Source of the DNA: Wolbachia pipientis
GTDB lineage: Bacteria; Pseudomonadota; Alphaproteobacteria; Rickettsiales; Anaplasmataceae
Direction of reading: 5' to 3'
DNA length: 6,822 nt
Assembly (NCBI RefSeq): GCF_023661085.1
Contig: NZ_JAHDJT010000070.1
Span: 1 to 6,822 of the forward strand
Below the pieces are notes generated by a model. The model had not been told where the DNA came from and ran no database searches. It saw only the letters and a list, made by a program, of their open reading frames with translations. Position 1 is the stretch's first letter, and the number at the start of each line of letters is the position of its first letter. The translations under genes and the position numbers were made by a program. Positions 1 through 6,711 of this stretch are shown here, one piece after another.

Positions 1-2
1 AT

Positions 3-302
3 GAAAGAGAACTAAAAATCGTTCAGTTTGAACCAGTCTATAAAGTACAAATGGAGTGGTACTTGAATTGGTTAGATAAAAATGAACGAAAACCAGATGA
101 AGAAAAACCTCTAGGGATTATCTTATGTGCCGATAAGGATCAAGAAGATATAGAATACCTGGAGCTTGAGGGGTCTGATATTCACGTTGCGCAATATTTA
201 ACACAGCTACCCCCTAAGAAAATTCTTGAGGAGAAGTTGAGAAAAGCTATCTCTATAGCTCGTGAAAAATATGAACGGCTCCAAGAAAAGTCAAGAAAAT
301 GA
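3..302 (+). CDS. PDDEXK nuclease-like DUF1016/YhcG family protein, C-terminal part (5' end outside window)
   Basis: The frame is open from the window edge, so the first in-frame ATG at 51 is internal and not the real start. The visible part is about 99 residues. It begins with an ELK tripeptide (codons 9-17) at the place where this family has its (D/E)-x-K nuclease-fold motif. A QMEWYLNWLDK segment, a GIILCADKD strand and a HVAQYLTQLPPK segment follow, and together these are the hallmark of the DUF1016 C-terminal domain. The tail is a charged helix rich in E, K and R. Family members are predicted PDDEXK-superfamily nucleases, often found near mobile or restriction genes; their cellular role is poorly known. 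One apparent departure is KVQM where many relatives have KGQM or AGQM. The gene converges on uvrC and ends in TGA. Whether the missing 5' part is intact cannot be seen. The family assignment is fairly secure; activity is unproven. Confidence 0.8.
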   Translation, partial: ERELKIVQFEPVYKVQMEWYLNWLDKNERKPDEEKPLGIILCADKDQEDIEYLELEGSDIHVAQYLTQLPPKKILEEKLRKAISIAREKYERLQEKSRK

Positions 303-362
303 TTAGTAACACAAAAGGCAAGTCAGCGGGGCAATTGAATAGCAAAATTGTTAGAATGAGAT

Positions 363-432
363 GGCGGTGTAGTGTGGTTTGAGGCTAAAGTTTAAAGTCT
401 TTTTGCTTGTACCTTAACCACACCTCTGCGCC
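363..432. repeat. Imperfect inverted repeat in the convergent gap between the nuclease-like gene and uvrC
   Basis: GTGTGGTT at 372-379 is the exact reverse complement of AACCACAC at 416-423. Outside this stem, after 5-nt unpaired stretches on each side, GGCG (363-366) can pair with CGCC (429-432), which reaches into the uvrC stop codon. Inside, AGG (382-384) and CCT (412-414) can extend the stem past a small bulge. The apical part is AT-rich. The position between two converging genes suits a shared 3'-end structure or terminator. However, neither strand has a T-run after the stem, so it is not a canonical intrinsic terminator. It could also be a degenerate palindromic element. The rest of 303-431 shows no gene or tRNA-like pattern. 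Confidence 0.4.
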
Positions 433-2243
433 TATTCTTTGTTATTTAAGTGTTTAAGAACAGCTTTTGCTAATTCTTTACCAATCCTAGCTACACTTTG
501 AATTTCAGCCAGGGAAGCTTTGCTTATGTTTTCCACTGAACCAAAATGAGACATCAACGCATTTTTTCTTTTGTTACCAATGCCAGTTATTTTACTTAAC
601 GGTGAAACGAAAAGCTGTTTATCGCGCTTTTTTCTATGTGAAGCGACTGCAAAACGATGAGCCTCATTGCGCAGCAATTGTAAATAAAGCATGACTTTGC
701 TGTCATTTGCTAGAGTAAACTCTTCCCTGCCCGGCATGTAAAATCTCTCATTTCCTGTGTTGCGATAGGGGCCCTTTGCCATGCAAGCAAAAGGAACATT
801 TATATTCAATATTTCTAATACATTCTGTACTATAGAAACATGCCCAGGCCCGCCATCAATCAATAGAAAATCAGGAATTATGTCCTTTATCTTGCCAGAG
901 AAACGTCTGGTTAGCACTTCTCTCATCATTTTATAGTCATCACCTGAAATTTCTTCTTTTATAGTAAATTTTCTGTATTCACTTTTTAAAAAACCTTCCT
1001 GCCCTGCAACAATCATCACGCCAACTTGTTGATTTCCAGATATATGGCTATTATCATAAACCTCGATACGTTTTGGAACATTTGGTAACGAGAAAACTTT
1101 GCTAAGCTCTTCAAGTTTTTCTAGATTGTTTTTATAATCAGTAAGCTTCTGCTCCAAGCTATGCTGAGAATTATCATAAACGAATTTCAACAAACTATGT
1201 TCTTTTTTATTTTTTGCACACAAAACTTTTATTGGTTTTTGAGTAACGTTACGTAGTGCCTGCTCAATGATTTCCTTACCTGTAACAAAACCAGAAACAT
1301 AAATTTGTGCTGGAGGTATGTTAGCTGAATTATACAAATTGACCAGAAAGGTGGATAAAATTTCATCGTCTGGATGATCATTGCAGTTCTCGAAAAAGTA
1401 AGGAGTACTTCCGTAGTTCTTTTTATTTCTGAACGATAACACACCAATGCATGCTAGATCCTCTTCACGTGCAATGCTGAAAAAGTCTGCATCTTTTTCA
1501 AAAGAAAAATCCGTTCGCTGCATTTGAATTTGCTCAAGAAATTTTATCCGATCTCTATATACAGCAGCAAGCTCATAATTTTCCTCACTGCTGCACTTTA
1601 TCATTGTGGAAAGTAATTGTTCTTTTACTTCCTTATTTCTTCCAAGCAATGTATCTCGCGCTTGTTTTACTGATTGACAGTAGTCACCTTTCGTGATTTT
1701 ATTTACGCACGGTGCTGAGCAGCGCTTAACTTGATACTCAAGACATGGTCTTTTTGTTGAGGAGAAATATCGATCTGAACATACTCTCAAAAGGAAAGCT
1801 TTTTGCAATGACAATATAGTCTGCTTAACAGCATCGGCAGATGGAAAGGGACCATAGTAGTGAAACTCGTCCTTTTTAAATTTGCCTCTGTATCGTGCTA
1901 TTCTTGGGTAATCGTGTTTGGAAATTGTTATGTAAGGATAAGATTTTCCATCCTTGAGCACAATATTATAAGGTGGCTTCAGTGATTTTATTAACTGCGC
2001 TTCAAGAAGCAGTGCATCCACTTCATTTTCAGTTAGAAAGGTCTTAACCTCAACAATTTGTGAGAGCATAACCTTGATTCGTTCAGAAAGGTTTTCATAT
2101 CGAAGGTAGCTAGATAACCTCGATTTTAAGTTTTTTGCTTTCCCAACGTATAAAACTTTATCCTTATCTCCTATCATCTTATACACACCACAAGACTGTG
2201 GAGATAACTCGATTTGTTTTTTTATCGCCTGAACATTTATCAT
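432..2243 (-). CDS. uvrC: UvrABC excinuclease subunit C
   Basis: UvrC makes the dual incisions on either side of a DNA lesion after UvrA and UvrB have located it (nucleotide excision repair, cytoplasm). The 603-aa length is normal for a full UvrC. The N-terminal GIY-YIG nuclease domain (about residues 14-95) shows GVY at 19-21, YVG at 32-34, R42 and E81 in LLLEA. Four cysteines at 155, 167, 175 and 179 match the spacing of the iron-sulfur cluster ligands known in UvrC. A UVR motif for UvrB contact lies near 205-240. The RNase H-like C-terminal nuclease has D397 in YDNSH, D463 in LLIDGG and H529 in NEAHR as the likely catalytic triad. Helix-hairpin-helix DNA-binding motifs occupy about 548-600. 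An in-frame TAA two codons upstream fixes the ATG start, which overlaps the glyS stop as ATGA. No clear Shine-Dalgarno is visible, so translational coupling to glyS is likely. All key residues look intact. Confidence 0.97.
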   Translation of the reverse strand: MINVQAIKKQIELSPQSCGVYKMIGDKDKVLYVGKAKNLKSRLSSYLRYENLSERIKVMLSQIVEVKTFLTENEVDALLLEAQLIKSLKPPYNIVLKDGKSYPYITISKHDYPRIARYRGKFKKDEFHYYGPFPSADAVKQTILSLQKAFLLRVCSDRYFSSTKRPCLEYQVKRCSAPCVNKITKGDYCQSVKQARDTLLGRNKEVKEQLLSTMIKCSSEENYELAAVYRDRIKFLEQIQMQRTDFSFEKDADFFSIAREEDLACIGVLSFRNKKNYGSTPYFFENCNDHPDDEILSTFLVNLYNSANIPPAQIYVSGFVTGKEIIEQALRNVTQKPIKVLCAKNKKEHSLLKFVYDNSQHSLEQKLTDYKNNLEKLEELSKVFSLPNVPKRIEVYDNSHISGNQQVGVMIVAGQEGFLKSEYRKFTIKEEISGDDYKMMREVLTRRFSGKIKDIIPDFLLIDGGPGHVSIVQNVLEILNINVPFACMAKGPYRNTGNERFYMPGREEFTLANDSKVMLYLQLLRNEAHRFAVASHRKKRDKQLFVSPLSKITGIGNKRKNALMSHFGSVENISKASLAEIQSVARIGKELAKAVLKHLNNKE

Positions 2244-4345
2244 TGTTTAACTTGTATGAGGCTAAAACGTGCTACTAAATGAAAAATGGAAACAACACTC
2301 GCAAGCAAAGACAATCTATTTCTCCTTAGCTTATCAGAGTCGCAGTCGATCTTTACACTGTCCATAAATTGGTTGATAAATGGAGCAAAACCAGTAAGTT
2401 CATCAAGTGCTGTATTGAAGTAACCATTTTTTATTGCTTGTTTAATGCTTTTACAAACAGCTACAGCACAATTTGATAGCGCTATTTCTTCACTATCAAT
2501 CAAAAACTTCTTATTATAAGATGCACCGTAAGTAGCGTTGTCATTTTTTTCTGCTCTGCTGACTATGTTACTGACCCTTTTATAGGTGCTCAGAACCTGT
2601 TCACCTTCAGGCGTACTAAGATAATGGTCTAATACAACAGTTTGCTTTTCTGCTGTTAGCAGATCATTAATATCAGTTTTATATAATATTGAACTTACAA
2701 CATCTTGCCTTATACCCCTGTTCCTTAAAATAACCTTGAATCTCTCCAGGAAGAATTTAAGCACTAGTTCTGAAATTTTTTCCTTACCCGGCTTATTAGA
2801 TTGATCAAATGATGTTACATCCTCAGTAAATGTAAGTTTTGGATATAAAGATACCGACTGATCTATCAATAGCTTAACCGGAATATGCAAGTTATTCTCA
2901 AGTATTGTTCTAATTACACCAATTGTCATTCTTCGCAAACCAAACTGATCATATGAACCTGAGATCTTTTCACCTGCTGCAATCAAACCAACCAAACTAT
3001 CTACTTTGTCAGCAATGGCTACAGCAATTGCAGCAGGAGACTTAGGACATTCTTGCTCCGATCCGATTGGCTTATAATGCTCAGTTACAGCTTCCACTAT
3101 TTCTTCATCCTCTCGAAAGTAAGAAGCATAATATCCACCTATTGTTCCTTGCAACTCTGGAAACTCTTTTACTATCGATGTTGCGAGATCTGCCTTTGCT
3201 AAATATGCAGCACGTTCAACTTTAATTAGCGAAGCACGCGGAATATATATGGCTATATATTTCGATAGAGCTATAATGCGCTTTACTTTTTCTCCAACGC
3301 TACCGAGATAAGCATGAAACAATATCGAATCTAATTTCTTGACATAATAATCCAGATTTTCCTTTTTATCCTGAGATATCAAAAACTGGGCATCAGCAAG
3401 ACGTGCTTCCAATATTCTTTCATGTCCCTTGACAACTTCATCATTGTTAACGTTGACAACAGTGACAAAGTGCGAAATTCTTTGCCCATTACTTAAAGCA
3501 AGGTATTTTTGCTGCGTATTAATTATGCTAAGAACTACTTCCTTAGGTAGTCCAGATGACTTTTCTTGATCTACTTTGCCAAACAACACAATCGGCCATT
3601 CTATAAGCCCCGTTAATTCATTCAGTAAATGATCATTTGCTTCGAGTTGTAAACTCTGCTCTTTTGTAAATTTATCAATCTGATCCAGTATGAATTGTTT
3701 TCTTTTATCCGGCTGGAGAATGACACTGTTTTTTTCCAGCAATGCAAAGTAGTCTTTAGGTGTTTCAGCAGTGAGTGCTGTACCACTTGAGAGAAACCTA
3801 TGACCGTACGTTACATTGCGCGCTGTGACTCCCGCACAAGACACAGGTATTATCTCATTATTCAAAATGCATAGAATGTTTTGAATTGGCCTAACCCATC
3901 TTTCTTTTCCTTCACTCCACCTCATGCTTTTTGGCCAAGAAAAATTTTTCAACATCTCCTCTAGTAGATTTTTGAGAAACTCTTGGACATTAAATGAGCA
4001 AATATCCTTTTTGATGAAGTAAAAGTCTCCATTACCTACCTTGCGAACGAATAAATCTGTCTCACTTTTTCCATTTTTCCTTAAAAAACCTTCAACGGCA
4101 CTTTTTGGTGCGTTAACATTTGGTCCTTTAACTTCGTTATTAGAACCCTTGAGTCCCGAAATGCTTATACTATCAACAAAAAGAGTGATGCGGCGTGCCG
4201 TTATAAAAACCTCTATAGATGCAAATTTTACATTATTTTTATTGAAAGCATTAGCAACATAACTCTTAACTTGAGCTGCAGCTGAGTTTTGCATTCTCGG
4301 TGGTATTTCTTCTGAAAGGCATTCAAATAGCAATTGTGACGACAT
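2240..4345 (-). CDS. glyS: Glycine--tRNA ligase beta subunit
   Basis: This is the large subunit of the bacterial alpha2beta2 glycyl-tRNA synthetase. It binds and positions tRNA-Gly while the alpha subunit activates glycine with ATP. The 701-aa length is normal. Family landmarks in order are LLFECLSEEIPPRM at the N-terminus, KSMRWSEGKERWVRPIQ (139-155), YGHRFLSSG (180-188), EWPIVLFGKVD (249-259), EARLADAQFLISQD (313-326), EFPELQGTIGGYYA (394-407), ADKVDSLVGLIAAGEK (445-460) and a C-terminal DALR-type tRNA-binding helical domain ending in LRRNRLSLLASV (673-684). The commonly seen PTGSKDP-type loop reads ISGSYDQ here (461-467), followed by FGLRR; this may be a lineage variant. The ATG lies one codon (CAT) after the glyQ TAA and in the same frame. 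The terminal TGA overlaps the uvrC ATG. Only a weak GAG-type ribosome site is visible inside the glyQ 3' end, so coupled translation is likely. Confidence 0.97.
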   Translation of the reverse strand: MSSQLLFECLSEEIPPRMQNSAAAQVKSYVANAFNKNNVKFASIEVFITARRITLFVDSISISGLKGSNNEVKGPNVNAPKSAVEGFLRKNGKSETDLFVRKVGNGDFYFIKKDICSFNVQEFLKNLLEEMLKNFSWPKSMRWSEGKERWVRPIQNILCILNNEIIPVSCAGVTARNVTYGHRFLSSGTALTAETPKDYFALLEKNSVILQPDKRKQFILDQIDKFTKEQSLQLEANDHLLNELTGLIEWPIVLFGKVDQEKSSGLPKEVVLSIINTQQKYLALSNGQRISHFVTVVNVNNDEVVKGHERILEARLADAQFLISQDKKENLDYYVKKLDSILFHAYLGSVGEKVKRIIALSKYIAIYIPRASLIKVERAAYLAKADLATSIVKEFPELQGTIGGYYASYFREDEEIVEAVTEHYKPIGSEQECPKSPAAIAVAIADKVDSLVGLIAAGEKISGSYDQFGLRRMTIGVIRTILENNLHIPVKLLIDQSVSLYPKLTFTEDVTSFDQSNKPGKEKISELVLKFFLERFKVILRNRGIRQDVVSSILYKTDINDLLTAEKQTVVLDHYLSTPEGEQVLSTYKRVSNIVSRAEKNDNATYGASYNKKFLIDSEEIALSNCAVAVCKSIKQAIKNGYFNTALDELTGFAPFINQFMDSVKIDCDSDKLRRNRLSLLASVVSIFHLVARFSLIQVKQ

Positions 4346-4348
4346 ATG

Positions 4349-5188
4349 TTACTTACTCATATATAACTCACAACATTTTTTTGTCAGCTCTCTAACTCTA
4401 CCAATATACACTGTACGCTCATTCACACCAAGCACACCTCTTGCATCAAGCAGATTAAGTAGGTGGCTAGTTTTAACGCATTGGTCATAAGCTGCTACTG
4501 GTAATTCTTTTCCAATAAGAAATTTACATAGTTTTTCTGTATCCTCAAACTGCTGCTGTACCACTTTAGTATCATAATAATCAAGTGCCAGGTGAGAAAA
4601 TTCATATTCTCTTTGCTTAAAAATGTCTCCATAAGTCACGCCGCTGTCGTTCCAAATTATATCGTAAACATTATCTACACCCTGTATGCACATTGCCAAA
4701 CGTTCTAGCCCATACGCCACCTCACCAGGAATTATTTTGCAGTCAATACCTCCTACTTGCTGTATATAAGTAAGTTGTGTTACTTCCATCCCGTTGCATG
4801 TAACTTCCCATCCAAGCCCTGATGCACCAACACTTGGGTTTTCCCAATCATCTTCAATAAATTTAATATCATACTTCTCCGTGGATATGCCAAGAACCTT
4901 TAAGCTACTTAAGTAAACATCCTGCAAATTATTACCAGAAGGTTTGATTATAACTTGGTATTGATGGTGTTGATATAAGCGATTAGGGTTATCACCATAG
5001 CGTCCATCTGCTGGCCTAATTACAGGTTGTAGATACGCAATCTTTGTTGGTTTTGCGTCAATTGCTGACATGATTGTTGCAGAATGCAACGTTCCAGCTC
5101 CAACTTCAGATGTGTAAGGATGGAGTATGGTACATCCTTCACCAGCCCAAAAATCTTGCAATCCCTTTATTATGCTTTGTAGATTCAC
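4349..5188 (-). CDS. glyQ: Glycine--tRNA ligase alpha subunit
   Basis: This is the catalytic subunit of the heterotetrameric glycyl-tRNA synthetase, a class II enzyme that activates glycine and transfers it to tRNA-Gly. At 279 aa it is slightly shorter than enterobacterial GlyQ (about 300 aa) but complete by motif content. Residues 2-15 match the N-terminal family pattern (LQSIIKGLQDFWA). EVGAGTLHSAT (28-38) and the strongly conserved YLQPVIRPADGRYGDNPNR (52-70) with QHHQYQVI (73-80) follow. GWEVTCNGMEVTQLTYIQQ (126-144), GEVAYGLERLAM (155-166) and SHLLNLLDARG (241-251) with the ER..YIGRVREL C-terminus are also present. The start chosen is GTG at 5188, which gives the usual N-terminus. No in-frame ATG or TTG lies between it and the upstream stop at 5237-5239, and no good Shine-Dalgarno is seen. 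It sits 44 bp after the membrane-protein gene and 3 bp before glyS. Confidence 0.96.
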   Translation of the reverse strand: MNLQSIIKGLQDFWAGEGCTILHPYTSEVGAGTLHSATIMSAIDAKPTKIAYLQPVIRPADGRYGDNPNRLYQHHQYQVIIKPSGNNLQDVYLSSLKVLGISTEKYDIKFIEDDWENPSVGASGLGWEVTCNGMEVTQLTYIQQVGGIDCKIIPGEVAYGLERLAMCIQGVDNVYDIIWNDSGVTYGDIFKQREYEFSHLALDYYDTKVVQQQFEDTEKLCKFLIGKELPVAAYDQCVKTSHLLNLLDARGVLGVNERTVYIGRVRELTKKCCELYMSK

Positions 5189-5212
5189 GTAAACTGCACA
5201 CTTTTTATACTG

Positions 5213-5240
5213 AATATATAAGCAAATAGGTACTATTCAA
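5213..5240 (-). promoter_or_regulatory. Candidate sigma70-type promoter for glyQ-glyS-uvrC
   Basis: Read on the minus strand, TTGAAT (5240-5235) and TATATT (5218-5213) are separated by 16 bp. They match the -35 and -10 consensus at 4 of 6 and 5 of 6 positions. The -35 box overlaps the stop codon of the membrane-protein gene. Transcription would start near 5206 and give a leader of about 18 nt before the GTG. In such AT-rich sequence this match is only moderately informative. The glyQ operon may instead, or also, be read through from upstream. Confidence 0.35.
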
Positions 5241-5991
5241 TACTTATTTTTTTTATAGTGTTATGCAAGTAGTCACTCAAGACTACCGAATTTTCTTTCA
5301 CATATTGAATTATGCTCTTGTTTAGGACAATTGCATTATGCATAGTTAAATCGCAGAGTATAAATGCAGTCAAATACAGCAAAATTACTGCATAAAACGT
5401 ATGGAAAATCCCCTCAAATGTAATTGATATTGCATTGTTATAACTGAGCTGTATTGAACTTATTGGCCAAGGTTTTATCGCTTCCACAATATTAAAAAAT
5501 GTATAAGGTATAATAAAGAAAAAGAACAAGTGCATGAAATCATTAAACCAAAACGAACATTGAAGTATCTGCTTACATATGCTTCCATAGAGTTTACTTA
5601 CAGCATGATAAATTGACATTATTGCTGGCATTGAGAGCGCAACAGTCAGCACTTGCCCTGATGCTATTTGTATTACTATATTCTCACCACTGTTTGCTGA
5701 AGGGTCTTGAATATGAAAAATGGATATTCCAACTAATTGTAGTACTAACATAACTATTGCCAACTTCACAAAAATAGCAGCCACAACTACGCCCGAATTT
5801 GGCATTTTGTATAGTATAAAATCTCCTCCATATACGAGAACTAATATGACATCGGTAACAAATAATATCAAAAAAGAAGACCAATAGTTCTGCCAACTTG
5901 GTAAGTACCCTATTCCTAAAAAAGAGCTCACTATTTTAGCAGGAAAAACTTTACCCAATATCTTCTCCAGAGCTGTCCAAAAAATCTCCAT
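5233..5991 (-). CDS. Polytopic inner-membrane protein of unknown function
   Basis: I do not recognise this 252-aa protein. It has four or five probable membrane helices: about 36-56 (FLILFVTDVILVLVYGG), 67-92, a weaker one at 104-126, 153-171 (a run of five phenylalanines within HLFFFFII), and 195-217 (FYAVILLYLTAFIL). A short amphipathic N-terminus (1-30) and a polar C-terminal tail from about 224 flank them. No signal-peptide cleavage site, transporter signature or catalytic motif stands out. The ATG at 5991 is well fixed, because an in-frame TGA lies two codons upstream. It has almost no Shine-Dalgarno, only GAGA one base from the ATG. It has its own promoter candidate and is followed 44 bp later by glyQ on the same strand, so it may head the glyQ-glyS-uvrC transcript. 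The tight link to glyQ does not by itself imply a role in translation. The gene is probably real, given its length and coherent hydrophobic pattern; the function is unknown. Confidence 0.8.
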   Translation of the reverse strand: MEIFWTALEKILGKVFPAKIVSSFLGIGYLPSWQNYWSSFLILFVTDVILVLVYGGDFILYKMPNSGVVVAAIFVKLAIVMLVLQLVGISIFHIQDPSANSGENIVIQIASGQVLTVALSMPAIMSIYHAVSKLYGSICKQILQCSFWFNDFMHLFFFFIIPYTFFNIVEAIKPWPISSIQLSYNNAISITFEGIFHTFYAVILLYLTAFILCDLTMHNAIVLNKSIIQYVKENSVVLSDYLHNTIKKISIE

Positions 5992-6017
5992 GTCTCAAGT
6001 AATATTTAGCTAATAGA

Positions 6018-6046
6018 GTTATACTTTATTGTAACAGATTTATCAA
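6018..6046 (-). promoter_or_regulatory. Likely sigma70-type promoter for the membrane-protein gene
   Basis: On the minus strand, TTGATA (6046-6041) and TATAAC (6023-6018) are separated by exactly 17 bp. Each box matches the consensus at 5 of 6 positions. Transcription would start near 6011 and give a leader of about 20 nt before the ATG at 5991. The box is well placed in the 125-bp gap between the two unknown genes, and may also drive the downstream glyQ-glyS-uvrC series. Confidence 0.6.
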
Positions 6047-6116
6047 TAGTTCAAAACAGATAAAGCAAACATATATCCTCCATAAAATCTTTCCATTGAG
6101 AAGAATGCTACTTTAG

Positions 6117-6656
6117 CTAAAACATGTTTTTAAGTTTTTGCCAAAACCCTGGTTTATTATCATTAACCTTTGTGAATGCTATATTTAAACTGTATTGCGG
6201 ATCACTTGGCGCATCATGTCTAATGTTAAGTGTTGAGGTTTTATTATCATAAGCAAAAACATCATCATATAATAACTCCGTTGTGTGGCATTTTATGTGC
6301 TCTTGTTTATCATACACTAGATCATCCGATTGCTCTTCCAGTTCTACAAATTCAGCTTTTTTCTGACAGTCTTTTATTTTTATTAAATCCTTATCCAGTG
6401 ATATTGAAACAGGCAGCATATTTCCAGCATATTCTTTAGCTAAAAGTTCACTTTGAGGGTACATTTTTATCTCCCTACCATAATGCGAGTCCATAAAATT
6501 GTCAGCGTAGAACTTATCTCCGACATGTATGCATTCGTCAGTTGCATAAGGTACACCGTTGTAACTGCATTGAACTTTATAGTCTCCTGCCCCGTTATTG
6601 TGAAAAAAATCATGAATGGTAGTGTAACTACCAGCAGCATCGTTTATGTAATCCAT
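6117..6656 (-). CDS. Hypothetical acidic soluble protein, 179 aa
   Basis: I do not recognise a family. The protein is hydrophilic and rich in D, E, K, Y and N. It has no membrane helix and no classical signal peptide. The N-terminal half contains three cysteines (30, 42 and 97 with C123 further on) and aromatic-rich segments such as YTTIHDFFHNNGAGDYKV (11-28). A strongly acidic, charged stretch spans about 100-122 (AEFVELEEQSDD and onward). The C-terminus ends in a small basic-aromatic tail, PGFWQKLKNMF (169-179). The ATG at 6656 is well supported: an in-frame TAG lies two codons upstream, an AGGGA ribosome site lies 7 nt before it, and a near-consensus promoter lies just upstream. This is stronger initiation signalling than any other gene here shows. 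It ends in TAG. It could be a lineage-restricted cytoplasmic or secreted protein, but nothing in the sequence shows which. Antisense frames across it are open but lack such signals. Confidence 0.75.
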   Translation of the reverse strand: MDYINDAAGSYTTIHDFFHNNGAGDYKVQCSYNGVPYATDECIHVGDKFYADNFMDSHYGREIKMYPQSELLAKEYAGNMLPVSISLDKDLIKIKDCQKKAEFVELEEQSDDLVYDKQEHIKCHTTELLYDDVFAYDNKTSTLNIRHDAPSDPQYSLNIAFTKVNDNKPGFWQKLKNMF

Positions 6657-6663
6657 CGCCTAA

Positions 6664-6668
6664 TCCCT
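6664..6668 (-). promoter_or_regulatory. Shine-Dalgarno site deciding the start of the 179-aa gene
   Basis: The minus strand reads AGGGA, 7 nt before the ATG at 6656. This is the clearest ribosome-binding site associated with a full-length gene in the window, and it supports the chosen start together with the nearby in-frame TAG. Confidence 0.65.
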
Positions 6669-6682
6669 AAAACCTTTAACTT

Positions 6683-6711
6683 ATTATAGTATACGCAGTT
6701 ACATCAATCAA
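6683..6711 (-). promoter_or_regulatory. Strong sigma70-type promoter for the 179-aa gene
   Basis: On the minus strand, TTGATT (6711-6706) and a perfect TATAAT (6688-6683) are separated by 17 bp. Transcription would begin near 6676 and leave a leader of about 20 nt that carries the AGGGA ribosome site. Box quality, spacing and position all agree, so this is the best promoter candidate in the window. Confidence 0.7.

Noticed and set aside
2..12. The 11-mer TGAAAGAGAAC is present at 2-12 and again at 6797-6807, near both window ends
   Set aside because: The match does not extend on either side, and purine-rich short matches are expected in such AT-rich sequence; there is no sign of a true direct repeat or target-site duplication.
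51..302. A complete 83-aa protein starting at the ATG at 51
   Set aside because: The frame is open upstream to the window edge and encodes the family ELK motif there, so the ATG is internal to a longer gene.
303..431. A possible tRNA or known small RNA in the convergent gap
   Set aside because: I found no T-loop-like motif, acceptor pairing or other recognisable RNA signature beyond the imperfect inverted repeat.
1229..1447. A 72-codon minus-strand open frame inside uvrC
   Set aside because: It lies wholly within the well-supported uvrC gene in another frame, and shows no recognisable domain or ribosome site.
4041..4262. A 73-codon plus-strand open frame antisense to glyS
   Set aside because: It lies opposite conserved glyS sequence; its L/S/T-rich composition is what antisense of a coding strand gives.
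5684..5896. A 70-codon minus-strand frame within the membrane-protein gene
   Set aside because: It overlaps the larger frame, which has a fixed start, a promoter and a coherent helix pattern; the small frame has none of these.
6230..6689. Two plus-strand open frames (6230-6439 and 6453-6689) antisense to the 179-aa gene
   Set aside because: Neither has a good ribosome site or promoter, while the minus-strand gene has both. They look like antisense shadows.
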